Part shown: positions 5,408 through 13,648 of the stretch, piece after piece | Layout: the number at the start of each line of letters is the position of its first letter | Numbering within the stretch: the stretch's first letter is position 1 | IMG/VR virus record: IMGVR_UViG_3300037961_002121 | Location: 347 to 20,867 of that record | DNA from: a virus | Length of the DNA: 20,521 nucleotides | Direction: 5' to 3' (one strand) | Program-made: the position numbers and the translations under genes | The notes under the pieces: model-generated | Databases searched by the model: none | Told to the model about the DNA's origin: nothing | The model's input: only the letters and a program-made list of their open reading frames with translations

Positions 5408-6549
5408 CAGATATTAATTTGATATACAGTTTGACTTGGTTTGCCGAAGAGTGCTCTGCCTCCATACTTTGCAGTTAGATTGGTTTCAATCTGTTTGATA
5501 ATATCATCAATATCATCAATGTAAACCGTGTAACCAGCGTCAAGCAAATCTAAACACAGTTTATATTGCTGACTCTCCACAAGCATGTCGGTGCCTTTCT
5601 TATACGAAACGTATGGGAAATAGAAAGGATATCCATCGCTATTGTCTGCGATAACTTGCTCCAGGAGGAACGTTGCATGTTGCCTGTTAAAATTATCTGT
5701 AGTCTCTCCCAGGTTGTACTCCAGTCCTACACTCTTAGCAAAGGCAGCAAAGGCACGGTTATCTCTAGGCAGACAAGGACCGCCGAAACCATATCCATAC
5801 TTCAGAAACTTATTACCAACTCGGGTGTCATCACCGATTGCTTTGAGAACCGTATTAATTTCTGAACCAAGTCCTGCAAGTGTCATGACTTCACCAACCA
5901 TATTTGCATAACTGATTTTAGTTGTGAGATAGCAGTTCATTGCTAACTTCACTACCTCAGCAGCAGTGACTGACATCACACCAAACTTAGGTTCAGTTGT
6001 CTGAATCTTCTTATATAACTTACGAAGTTCATTCAGAGTTTCAAACTCCTCCTCATCACCACCAATCAAAACCATGTCTGCATGACGCAAGTCTTTGACA
6101 ATGGAACCTTGTGCAATAAACTCAGGGTTGTAGAATACTTTCCAACCGCAAGCATCTAGTTCCTCTTGGAACTTTGCACAGTCCCCAGGGTTAGTGGTAC
6201 ATCCAACAATAAGTGCCTTGTCTTTGACACCAGAGGCAATCACATCATTAACAACTTTCCAAACAGCAGAGACATCATAGTCTCCACTCTCAAGAGAGGG
6301 AGTTGCTACAAGAGTGTAAATGATATCACACTCTTGAATGACTCTAAAGTTATCTGTAGTTGCCTCAAAATTCTGAGAAGTCTCAAGTAGAAGTGGAACC
6401 TGCGGTTCGTTTGTAGTAATCTTCTTGCTCTGGAGAGCAGCGACATACTCCTCTCTGATGTCCGAAACTAGAACATCATAACCTGCTTGCTCACACAGGA
6501 GAGAAAAGCAGATGCCCAGTCTCCCTGCGCCAATAAGTCCAATCTTCAT
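5407..6549 (-). CDS. UDP-glucose/GDP-mannose 6-dehydrogenase family protein
   Basis: A 380-residue NAD-dependent enzyme that oxidises C6 of a nucleotide sugar to a carboxylate in two steps, giving a uronic acid donor. Seen: Rossmann motif GLIGAGRLG (4 to 12), ATPS loop (TLVATPSLES), NPEFIAQGSIVKDLRHADMVLIGG (141 to 164), AEVVKLAMN with K201 and N205, and GYGFGGPCLPRD with catalytic C259. The C-terminal domain has the expected SYKKGTDMLVES. All key residues are present, although the usual GGSC is GGPC. UDP-glucose or UDP-N-acetylhexosamine are possible substrates; sequence alone does not decide. Coupled to nadE by an ATGA overlap. Confidence 0.88.
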   Translation of the reverse strand: MKIGLIGAGRLGICFSLLCEQAGYDVLVSDIREEYVAALQSKKITTNEPQVPLLLETSQNFEATTDNFRVIQECDIIYTLVATPSLESGDYDVSAVWKVVNDVIASGVKDKALIVGCTTNPGDCAKFQEELDACGWKVFYNPEFIAQGSIVKDLRHADMVLIGGDEEEFETLNELRKLYKKIQTTEPKFGVMSVTAAEVVKLAMNCYLTTKISYANMVGEVMTLAGLGSEINTVLKAIGDDTRVGNKFLKYGYGFGGPCLPRDNRAFAAFAKSVGLEYNLGETTDNFNRQHATFLLEQVIADNSDGYPFYFPYVSYKKGTDMLVESQQYKLCLDLLDAGYTVYIDDIDDIIKQIETNLTAKYGGRALFGKPSQTVYQINI

Positions 6550-7385
6550 AGTTTAAACGTAGGAATAGAAATCATTTTGTGCTTGTTCTGACGGTTGAAC
6601 TTCATATACTGCTTGATAGCAGACTTCTGTTGTTCAGTAATAGGTTTACCAATCCACTGAGTGCATTCATTTGGATCTTTGGCATGTTTAGTAATTTCAG
6701 TATCCATCACCCATTCCAAGTCCTCATAGGACGCACCTACCTGCTCTTCATCAGTCCTACTATCCTCCCACAGTCCATCTGTAGGAGCAGCATTAATGAT
6801 ACGTTCATCGACACCAAGGTGTCTGCCAAGTTCCCATACTTCTGTTTTGTACAAGTCAGCGATAGGTGCGATGTCCACACCGCCATCACCATATTTAGTA
6901 TAGAATCCGATACCGTAATCTTCAACCTTATTGCCAGTGCCGACAACAATACCACCAACAGTTCCTGCAATCTGATACAGAGTCACCATACGAAGACGTG
7001 ACTTAGTGTTGGCATTAGCAAGATTGTTAGAAGTGTAAGTGCCTTTCTCTCCACCATGAGCATCCGTCCACCAATCAATGGAGTGAAGGAATTTCTCATA
7101 CACAGAGGAGAGTTCAACGTTCTGCATTGTAACGTTCTCATACTCCTCTCTCAGTTGAGTTGCATGTGCAGTGGAGAGAATTGTATTCTCCATCTTTGAG
7201 TTGAGAGGCATCGTCAGGACAAACGTAGGAAGTCCTGTGCGAGCACACAATGTTGATACAACAGCGGAATCGATACCGCCAGAGACGCCACAGACTAGTG
7301 CGCTGATACCATTGTTATCAGCATACTCTCTAATCCAGGCAACAATTCTTTCTTCTAATTCAGTGTAGTCTTTAATTCTGTTCAT
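6546..7385 (-). CDS. nadE: NAD synthetase, ammonia-dependent type
   Basis: NadE joins deamido-NAD and ammonia, using ATP, in the last step of NAD synthesis. The 279-residue protein shows the ATP pyrophosphatase loop SGGIDSA (35 to 41), NTKSRLRM (126 to 133), GTGNKVEDY (149 to 157), TKYGDGGVDIAPIADLYKT (163 to 181) and APTDGLW...TDEEQVG (200 to 217), all signatures of the family. No glutaminase domain is present, so free ammonia is the expected nitrogen source. The frame opens at a TTG at 7397, but the ATG at 7385 is chosen as it forms ATGA with the upstream stop. It follows a GT11 gene and precedes the NAD-using sugar dehydrogenase. Confidence 0.9.
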   Translation of the reverse strand: MNRIKDYTELEERIVAWIREYADNNGISALVCGVSGGIDSAVVSTLCARTGLPTFVLTMPLNSKMENTILSTAHATQLREEYENVTMQNVELSSVYEKFLHSIDWWTDAHGGEKGTYTSNNLANANTKSRLRMVTLYQIAGTVGGIVVGTGNKVEDYGIGFYTKYGDGGVDIAPIADLYKTEVWELGRHLGVDERIINAAPTDGLWEDSRTDEEQVGASYEDLEWVMDTEITKHAKDPNECTQWIGKPITEQQKSAIKQYMKFNRQNKHKMISIPTFKL

Positions 7386-8239
7386 AGGACAATCCAATCG
7401 GGACAGTAGAGATCTTTAGTATCTTTGTCTGCATAAGCAGGTCCGAACCATCGTTTCGGTGCAATAACCTTCTTGTTCGGATTAGTCTGGAGCCATGCTC
7501 CCCACCAACTCATACTACTATTGGCAATAATAGCATGAGAACATAAAGACATCAAGCACAAGTCAGCATATGGTGTGAAAGAACCATCTGCATAAGTCTC
7601 TTCGGGTTCAGAAAGTAAGAATCTATCTCCTTGGAAGAATGGTTGTTCCTTTACCCATTCAATAGAGTCTGAGAATACTACAACAGGTTGCTCATCATCA
7701 AAGTGTGATAGTGCTTCCTCATAGTATTCAACAGTCTGAGTGGGATGCATATCACCACACTGAGTGTAACTCCATTTAAATCCTCTAGAGTCAGTCAGAT
7801 TAGGATTTCCACGTCTGACATGAAGCATGATTGGTTCTTGTCCCTCCAAGGTGTCAATCATTTGCTTACATGGTTCAAGATGCTCATTGCAGAAAGTATA
7901 TTCCTTACGAATAACATCTTCTACATTCTTAAAGTATTTTTCAGATTGAAAGAATCCATAAAGACTTACGTTATCTGGACAGTCACGGACAAGTTCTTCA
8001 TCAAAGTGAAAGCATCTTTCCTGAACATATCCATAGTCTTCTCTAACACACAAGTTATCTTCTTTCACATCCTCCATATTAAAGCAGAAGTGAAGACTAT
8101 AGTTCTCAATTCCCTTTCTGTCATATGTTGGAATGCACCAATCATATCCATGACGTGCAGCAATGCCACGAAGAGCAGCATACTCAAACATTTGATTACC
8201 AAGTCTGCCAAGACTTCCGATATGATTAAAGGCTAACAT
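7382..8239 (-). CDS. GT11 family glycosyltransferase (alpha-1,2-fucosyltransferase-like), copy 1
   Basis: A 285-residue GT11 protein. These GT-B enzymes usually transfer L-fucose from GDP-fucose in alpha-1,2 linkage. Seen: GRLGNQMFEYAALRGIA (11 to 27), the N-terminal glycine-rich motif; HVRRGN (140 to 145), the HxRRxD-like motif that binds the GDP-sugar; FSDSIEWV; and DLCLMSLCSHAIIANSSMSWWGAWL (226 to 250), the C-terminal motif. Related members of this window lie at 9773 to 10588 and 12010 to 12900. Actual donor might be GDP-fucose or GDP-L-galactose, given the GDP-mannose 3,5-epimerase at the far end of the operon (inference). Confidence 0.9.
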   Translation of the reverse strand: MLAFNHIGSLGRLGNQMFEYAALRGIAARHGYDWCIPTYDRKGIENYSLHFCFNMEDVKEDNLCVREDYGYVQERCFHFDEELVRDCPDNVSLYGFFQSEKYFKNVEDVIRKEYTFCNEHLEPCKQMIDTLEGQEPIMLHVRRGNPNLTDSRGFKWSYTQCGDMHPTQTVEYYEEALSHFDDEQPVVVFSDSIEWVKEQPFFQGDRFLLSEPEETYADGSFTPYADLCLMSLCSHAIIANSSMSWWGAWLQTNPNKKVIAPKRWFGPAYADKDTKDLYCPDWIVL

Positions 8240-9038
8240 ACTTCTCCAAATACTTTTGATTAGAATAATACTCCATTAGAGTCTTTTTGTCCATCTTTGC
8301 AATCTTATCCCACTCATTCATATTGTCTTGCATGTGTGGGTTAGAGAACCAAGAGTTCTCACCTCTAGCGTGTTCCAGATGATAGACGACATCATTCACT
8401 CTACCAACTTTATATCCAAGTGTGGTGAAGCGGAAATATCTTTCCTTATCTTCTGGAGCATAGGCACGAAAGTTTTCATTCTCCATGCCACCTTGGATGT
8501 AAACACTACGACGGAAGAACTGTGCCCATCCAAAGTCAGAAGTGTGCTCATTGGATGCTCTATCTAGAAAACCATAATCATTACTGTCAAGGAAAGCAGA
8601 CACCACTCCATCTTCAGCGTTCACTCTTCTCTGGTACATCCCATCGCCATATGGATATACAACATCAAAGACTCCTTCCATAATCCCTGTGTAAGCAGAC
8701 ACGTAAGATTCAAGAGGAAGAATGACATCGCAGTCATAGTTAACAACAATCTCTGTGTCTGCCTCCATAATCATTTCGTTGAGAACCTTCTGACGATGGA
8801 ACAAAGGTTCATCACTCTCTTCAAAGATATGATTTACGTTGACTTCTCCAAAAAAGTCTTGGAGTTGTGGCAGTGCTCTTTCTTTGAATACAGATGTCTT
8901 ATCAACTTCTTTGATAATGATATTGGTATTGAAGTTGTTAAGGAGAAATGCCACTGAGGTAATGACATTTCTAAGTCTATCCTCAGACTCAATACGAATC
9001 GGGATGATAAAAGTCGCTTGTGTTAAATCAATCTTCAT
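8226..9038 (-). CDS. GT-A type glycosyltransferase (galactosyltransferase-like)
   Basis: A 270-residue protein of the GT2/GT7-like GT-A fold. It opens with a nucleotide-binding strand ATFIIPIRIESEDRLRNV (8 to 25), has the metal-binding DCD (102 to 104) in EIVVNYDCDVILP, and carries GWAQFFRRSVYIQGGMENENF (170 to 190) followed by APEDKERYFRF (194 to 204), the GGxxE...ED pattern of galactosyltransferase C-terminal domains. The frame extends upstream to a TTG at 9059, but ATG at 9038 gives a short 11-base overlap with the gene before it and is preferred. Acceptor and sugar are unknown. Confidence 0.8.
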   Translation of the reverse strand: MKIDLTQATFIIPIRIESEDRLRNVITSVAFLLNNFNTNIIIKEVDKTSVFKERALPQLQDFFGEVNVNHIFEESDEPLFHRQKVLNEMIMEADTEIVVNYDCDVILPLESYVSAYTGIMEGVFDVVYPYGDGMYQRRVNAEDGVVSAFLDSNDYGFLDRASNEHTSDFGWAQFFRRSVYIQGGMENENFRAYAPEDKERYFRFTTLGYKVGRVNDVVYHLEHARGENSWFSNPHMQDNMNEWDKIAKMDKKTLMEYYSNQKYLEKYVSL

Positions 9039-9786
9039 CGGGATACTTTCTTGTTGCAAAAAATTCAGGATGCTTACGATAGATATGCTCTACTTCTGCC
9101 TTATTTACCAACCAAGTTCTAGAGGAGTCTGAAATAGTAGCGTCATAATTAACACCACCAGCACTAACCCTATTGTCATGTTCTCTATTAGCAATGAGAA
9201 CATCCTCCATCAGAGCAGGCATACCATGTTTAATTCTCATGCGGTGATAAAGTTCAGTGTCAATGAGAAGTTTCAATTCCTCATCCATACCATCATAAGT
9301 TCCATTCAGAAAGGCAGTGCAAGATGGACTTCCAAGTAGATTATCACCCTCTACCATCCTTGGTGTCCATTTAGGAGCACAATCTCTATGAGTTTCTACA
9401 CCATCAGTAGTATGAGTGAACCCATGAACTAACCATTTGACACCACTTTGAAATGCATCGTGGATTTTCTGAAGAGCATTATCATCCACAAACATATCAT
9501 CCTGATAGATGAGTTTGATAATTTCACCCTCTGCATTTTCAATGGCACAGTTTGTATTAGGTGCCTGATATCCACGTCCGTTGATATTTTTAACGTAAGT
9601 GATTTCAAAATCATAGTGGCAATGACGACACCACTCCATGATTGCATCATCCTTACTATGATCTGAGATGACAATATCAAAGTCAGTGAAAGTCTGACGT
9701 TCAAGAGAGTCAAACAACTCTGCTAGAAACTCAATTCCCTTACCTTTGTATTCATAGGTGGGAATACAAATACTAATTCTTGACAT
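9028..9786 (-). CDS. Glycosyltransferase family 2
   Basis: A 252-residue family 2 glycosyltransferase. The start shows the classic layout: SICIPTYEYKGKGIEFLAEL (5 to 24), DIVISDHSKDDAI (37 to 49, in place of the usual DDgSxD), then PNTNCAIENAEGEIIKLIYQDDMF (76 to 99) with the DxD-type metal site at YQDD (94 to 97). The second half, around GSPSCTAFL, is less conserved, as usual for the acceptor-binding part. ATG at 9786 (14-base overlap with the GT11 gene upstream) is preferred over a TTG 25 codons earlier, because the IPTY strand is normally near the N-terminus. Confidence 0.85.
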   Translation of the reverse strand: MSRISICIPTYEYKGKGIEFLAELFDSLERQTFTDFDIVISDHSKDDAIMEWCRHCHYDFEITYVKNINGRGYQAPNTNCAIENAEGEIIKLIYQDDMFVDDNALQKIHDAFQSGVKWLVHGFTHTTDGVETHRDCAPKWTPRMVEGDNLLGSPSCTAFLNGTYDGMDEELKLLIDTELYHRMRIKHGMPALMEDVLIANREHDNRVSAGGVNYDATISDSSRTWLVNKAEVEHIYRKHPEFFATRKYPDED

Positions 9787-10588
9787 CAAGATACTCCCAA
9801 CGATCGACATAGATATCAGTCGGATCTTCACCATCAGGTCCGAACCAAAGTTTAGGTGCAATCACATTGTCGTGTCCTGCGAGCCATGCTCCCCACCATG
9901 AGAAGGTGGAGTTTGCGATGATGTTGTATTGACACATTGACATGAGGCACATGTCCACAATGTTATCATTCTCAGAGATAAAGAAACGATCAGATTCAAA
10001 GAATGGGTGTCCGAATGCCCACGGTGCATCATCCGTGAATACAAACACAGGGATATCCTCTGGCAGTCGCCCAAGTGCTTCCTCATAATAGGAGATTGGT
10101 AGGACTGGGTGGTAAGTTGGTTTGATGAGATGATCAGTTCGTCGTACATGGAGAGAGATTGCTTCGGTGTATCCATCTTCAGTTACGATTTCGTTGTAGA
10201 TGCCATTGCATAGGTTCTTTACATCGTCACGGAACTCAAAGTCCTGACGAATCTCATCTTCAATATGAGCGAACCAATTCTCTGATTGAAAATATCCGTA
10301 AAGACTTACGTTATCACTACAGTTCTCAAACAAATCTCCATCAAAACGGAACGATGATTCCTGACAATAGGGAGCTTTCAGCATTCCAAGTTTTCTCAGT
10401 CCAGACATCTTAAATGCCATGAACAATTTGTGTTGATTCTCTTCGTCCTCAAACTCATCATCAGTCTTAGGACCGTCAGGAATCATGAACTCATATCCAT
10501 GTGACTCTGCAATGCCACGGGTGGCAGCATACTGGAACATTTGATTTCCAAATCTTCCGTTTTTACCAAGGTGATTGTGTGCTAGCAT
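9773..10588 (-). CDS. GT11 family glycosyltransferase (alpha-1,2-fucosyltransferase-like), copy 2
   Basis: A 271-residue GT11 protein, clearly homologous to the one at 7382 to 8239. Shared signatures: GRFGNQMFQYAATRGIA (11 to 27), HVRRTD (147 to 152), VFTDDAPWA, and DMCLMSMCQYNIIANSTFSWWGAWL (212 to 236). This copy retains the Asp in HxRRxD that copy 1 lacks at the same place. The middle, between residues 35 and 80, is quite different, which suggests a changed acceptor. One base separates it from the sulfotransferase gene upstream. Confidence 0.9.
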   Translation of the reverse strand: MLAHNHLGKNGRFGNQMFQYAATRGIAESHGYEFMIPDGPKTDDEFEDEENQHKLFMAFKMSGLRKLGMLKAPYCQESSFRFDGDLFENCSDNVSLYGYFQSENWFAHIEDEIRQDFEFRDDVKNLCNGIYNEIVTEDGYTEAISLHVRRTDHLIKPTYHPVLPISYYEEALGRLPEDIPVFVFTDDAPWAFGHPFFESDRFFISENDNIVDMCLMSMCQYNIIANSTFSWWGAWLAGHDNVIAPKLWFGPDGEDPTDIYVDRWEYLDVKN

Positions 10589-10589
10589 G

Positions 10590-11309
10590 TTATCCGAATC
10601 GTGATTTAGTTTCTATCATTTCATAGTCTTTAGTATACCATGTTTCTATGAAATTTCTACATTCTTTTGTAATGTCTTTATCTGCATCTCCTGCTGGAGA
10701 TTGATTTCTCTTCGTAAAATGGGGACGGAATCCAAACCTTTCTTCAAAAAAATCTGCGAGAGGAGTGAACTCTGGATACATGAACAGGTGAGTGTCCTCT
10801 CGAATAAAATCACACTGCGGGCGAAAGTGATTATCCCAGACAACTGGATTAGCAATATAAGAACGTTTCATGTTCTCCAACCACTCTAAGAAATCATCAG
10901 TGCGTTGATCGTGTCCAGAGTGCTGTCCTAAGTCCCAATCTTGCCAACTGAATGCATTCTCAAGTCTAGTAAATGCTTTATGCCTAAATCTAAACTCACT
11001 ATACATTCTATCCACAGGATCTCTCACCATTGCAAAAGAAAAGTCTATCTTATCAAATAAGACAAACAACTCTGCAAGTTCCATGTGCCAATGTTGCAAA
11101 GATATTTCCCAATTATCATCAGGCATCCATCCTTCTTGAGATACAACATTACTCCAATCTTCTCTTTTACCTGCCGTCTTTATGTCATGTTCATTACTGA
11201 TGAACACATTACCTGGTGAGTGTGCTACAGCATGTATTACACTACTTCCCGCGCATTTTGGTATGTGAGAATACCATCCATAAGTTCCGTTATATCTAAT
11301 GAGTGGCAT
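10590..11309 (-). CDS. Sulfotransferase family protein (PAPS-dependent)
   Basis: A 239-residue protein of the sulfotransferase superfamily, resembling the carbohydrate-type group. Such enzymes move sulfate from PAPS to a hydroxyl or amine of a glycan. The 5'-phosphosulfate-binding loop is HIPKCAGSSV (15 to 24) and the 3'-phosphate-binding segment is AMVRDPVDRMYSEF (93 to 106). NHFRPQCDFI (160 to 169) matches the H-x-RPQ segment common in glycan sulfotransferases. The total length is short but all key motifs are present. No transmembrane anchor is seen, unlike Golgi enzymes, so it would act in the cytoplasm. It shares TAATG with the previous gene. Confidence 0.82.
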   Translation of the reverse strand: MPLIRYNGTYGWYSHIPKCAGSSVIHAVAHSPGNVFISNEHDIKTAGKREDWSNVVSQEGWMPDDNWEISLQHWHMELAELFVLFDKIDFSFAMVRDPVDRMYSEFRFRHKAFTRLENAFSWQDWDLGQHSGHDQRTDDFLEWLENMKRSYIANPVVWDNHFRPQCDFIREDTHLFMYPEFTPLADFFEERFGFRPHFTKRNQSPAGDADKDITKECRNFIETWYTKDYEMIETKSRFG

Positions 11310-12013
11310 TATTGATTCAGAGTAACTCCTGGTGGCAATCTGTAATGGAAACCAAAAGGCATGATACCTTCTGCTTCAGGCACCCTTGTCTCTTGAGAGA
11401 ACCTAACGGCAACATCTACAGGTGCATACTGCATACCCTGATTTTGATAGATGTGTCGGTTGTGAACACAGACGTTTCCATCTTCATGATAGTTCACCAC
11501 ACCCTTTGGCATCCAGTAGAAGTCACTGTTGTTTGTTTCCCAAGGGACTTCAACCTTAGTAGGGACTTCCAGGAATGCTTTACTCCTCAAGGAGAATCCG
11601 CCGTTGCCAACACGCCAGTGTCTACCGAAAGGATCGATGTATGCATCCTCCACATATGCCCAGGGAGCACCGATGTAGTCATACTTCAACCACGTATCAT
11701 CCCACTTGTCAGGGAACAACACGAAACCATCAGGTTGAACCAACAGGCAGTGTGAAGTCTCTACGTGCTCATGCAGGTGATAGATGACATAATGGTTGTA
11801 ATCATTATAGTCTTTGATAGGAACTACAGATACTTCAGCAGTGATACCCTCATCAGCAAAATGTGGGTTCTTATCGATGTTCTCTTGTGTGGTGATTAGT
11901 TTCACGGCACCATACTTAATTCCAGACATGCTGGTATAGACACCGTTGAGAGTGCCCTCTAGATTATCTGTAGTGTCTACAGAAATAAGTGTTACATCTG
12001 GCAGATTAATCAT
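11309..12013 (-). CDS. DUF5672 family protein, probable glycosyltransferase
   Basis: A 234-residue protein with features of the DUF5672 family, found in sugar biosynthesis clusters and thought to be glycosyltransferase-like. Seen: VTLISVDTTDN at the start, CLLVQPDGFVL (89 to 99, in place of a DxD), KYDYIGAPWAYVED (110 to 123) and RVGNGGFSLRSKAFLEV (134 to 150), the two best-known signatures. The C-terminal third has EDGNVCVHNRHIYQNQGMQYAP followed by a short tail with PFGFHYRLPPG. Enzymatic activity for this family is inferred. Linked to both neighbours by overlapping stop/start codons. Confidence 0.75.
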   Translation of the reverse strand: MINLPDVTLISVDTTDNLEGTLNGVYTSMSGIKYGAVKLITTQENIDKNPHFADEGITAEVSVVPIKDYNDYNHYVIYHLHEHVETSHCLLVQPDGFVLFPDKWDDTWLKYDYIGAPWAYVEDAYIDPFGRHWRVGNGGFSLRSKAFLEVPTKVEVPWETNNSDFYWMPKGVVNYHEDGNVCVHNRHIYQNQGMQYAPVDVAVRFSQETRVPEAEGIMPFGFHYRLPPGVTLNQ

Positions 12014-12900
12014 AAGTCACCTTTGTAAATATCAGAAGTCTTTTTATACTCTTCCCATTCTACCTTACATTCGTCAGGTGTAAACAGTTTGCCATCTCTA
12101 TCCATATAATATGTTGGATAACTGTAAATACTACACCCAAGACTCCACCATCCTTGTGATAGGTTGTGGTGGAACCAATACTTAGGTGCAATACACATCT
12201 CTAGATTTTTGGCTGTCCAGAGAGGGAAACAGGAAAATGTGGAGGTAGTACATATAACGTTCCTGGCATTCTTGACAGCGACATAATCCCATGCCACGTC
12301 AATATGATATGCAGGGATGTCAGGGAGCATCCAATTAGCAGTTTGTACATCATCGGTAACAATGCAATACTCCATATTAGGGTTATATTCTGACATATGC
12401 TCCATGGCATTATGCCAATATGATGCAGGAACAAACGCTCCAGCATTTCCAACCATATCTCCACCACGGAAATTGAGAACACAGATGTTCTTTCCGTTTG
12501 TTTCATCATGTTCGTGCATAACACGAACTTTCAACCACTCTTTGACTAACTCAAGTTCATCTCCAAAGTAATCTTCCGACTGAAGATTACCATAGATTAT
12601 ATGATTATCAGGAATAGATAAAAGTTTCTTATCAGTAAGTCTAATATCAGTTCTTAGATAATCATCTGTATGTAATCCATGCCGATACTCATCATATCGT
12701 GTCAAATCATCAGGGACTTCCTTTCCATAATCAAGGCTCATGAAGTAGAACCCTTTCTTATTTACTCTAGAGTCCCCAGCACATCGAAGTCCTTTAATAC
12801 CAAAATCATATCCAAGTTTTTTTGCAAGCATTCTAGTGGTGACATAGGCAAATAATTGATTACCCATGCCTTGCCCATGAAGAAATTCAGTCGCTAACAT
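12010..12900 (-). CDS. GT11-like glycosyltransferase, divergent copy 3
   Basis: A 296-residue protein that opens like the two GT11 proteins of this window (MLATEFLHGQGMGNQLFAYV versus MLAxNHxGxxGRxGNQMF). The GDP-sugar motif is NFRGGD (143 to 148), where most members have HxRRxD, so the His and one Arg are changed. The C-terminal part has ARNVICTTSTFSCFPLWTAKN, equivalent to IIANSS.SWWGAWL, and IAPKYWFHHN, like IAPKRWFGPA. It also has a longer C-terminal region (about 50 residues) with YMDRDGKLFTPDEC. Probably an active but specialised family member. Confidence 0.75.
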   Translation of the reverse strand: MLATEFLHGQGMGNQLFAYVTTRMLAKKLGYDFGIKGLRCAGDSRVNKKGFYFMSLDYGKEVPDDLTRYDEYRHGLHTDDYLRTDIRLTDKKLLSIPDNHIIYGNLQSEDYFGDELELVKEWLKVRVMHEHDETNGKNICVLNFRGGDMVGNAGAFVPASYWHNAMEHMSEYNPNMEYCIVTDDVQTANWMLPDIPAYHIDVAWDYVAVKNARNVICTTSTFSCFPLWTAKNLEMCIAPKYWFHHNLSQGWWSLGCSIYSYPTYYMDRDGKLFTPDECKVEWEEYKKTSDIYKGDL

Positions 12901-13648
12901 GTTCTTTCATCTTGTCAGATAGAATCCAGTTCCCAAGCCAAATAGTATACAATGCCCTCTCAATCATCTGCCCTTCGCCAGTGACTCTTGCATGTCTAGT
13001 AAATGTTCTGAGGTTTTCATAGAAAACCTTGGGATACTTCAGTATGTATTCCTTCGGAACAACGAAGTTTGCACCAGGTGGGAATTTGACATACTGAGGA
13101 TGAATAATATCATCGAAGCAGAAGTCTAGGAAGTCATTATAACTGGTGAAGTATTTCACAGGATGCTTTGGAGTATCCTCATTATACTTAATATCTCCAG
13201 CAAGATACCAACTATTATTATATTCCATCCATCCACCGTCACATGAAAGCATTGCATAACCATTCTGCAACGCTGCCTGATGAGGATCGTGTGATTGCCA
13301 TTCCTCAATGCAGGTAAAAGTTTTATTGTTAATTACTCTGTCGAAATACTCTTTACTGACGTGTCTACCAATGGTATTTCCTTTCAAGAAACATACCACA
13401 TCAGGAAGATTATCATAGTAATCAATAATAAACTTCATATAATCGGAGATGTTGTATCCGTTAGGATCTCCATTGACAATATTATAATCTGGATACTTCT
13501 CCTTCAAACCTGAAGGTGGAAGGAACCCACTATTATCATTATCAACAACGCCTCCTGCCCACGTTTTATCATAAATGATGTGTGGGTTTGGATATTCTGA
13601 TACCCATTCCAAGTCGTTATTATAATTTGAAATTACAAAGAAGTTCAT
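12887..13648 (-). CDS. DUF3431-like protein, possible glycosyltransferase-related
   Basis: A 253-residue protein that resembles the DUF3431 family by two regions: NISDYMKFIIDYYDNLPDVVCFLKGN (66 to 91) and PPGANFVVPKEYILKYPKVFY (190 to 210). The N-terminus, MNFFVISNYNNDLEWVSEYP, followed by HIIYDKTW, is also typical. The family has no proven activity; similar proteins occur in polysaccharide loci and in fungi. No signal peptide or membrane segment is seen. ATGA overlap with the exostosin-like gene upstream; overlaps copy 3 of GT11 downstream by 14 bases. Confidence 0.6.
   Translation of the reverse strand: MNFFVISNYNNDLEWVSEYPNPHIIYDKTWAGGVVDNDNSGFLPPSGLKEKYPDYNIVNGDPNGYNISDYMKFIIDYYDNLPDVVCFLKGNTIGRHVSKEYFDRVINNKTFTCIEEWQSHDPHQAALQNGYAMLSCDGGWMEYNNSWYLAGDIKYNEDTPKHPVKYFTSYNDFLDFCFDDIIHPQYVKFPPGANFVVPKEYILKYPKVFYENLRTFTRHARVTGEGQMIERALYTIWLGNWILSDKMKEHVSD

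Noticed and set aside
6892-6898. CTAAATA on the minus strand
   Set aside because: Encodes the conserved Thr-Lys-Tyr of NadE and is far from any gene start.
6546-7385. NadE-like protein considered as an N-acetyl sugar amidotransferase, since it lies in a sugar cluster
   Set aside because: The TKYGDGGVDIAPIADLYKT and GTGNK motifs are specific to NAD synthetase.
7745-8236. Plus-strand open frame of 163 codons
   Set aside because: Antisense shadow of the first GT11 gene.
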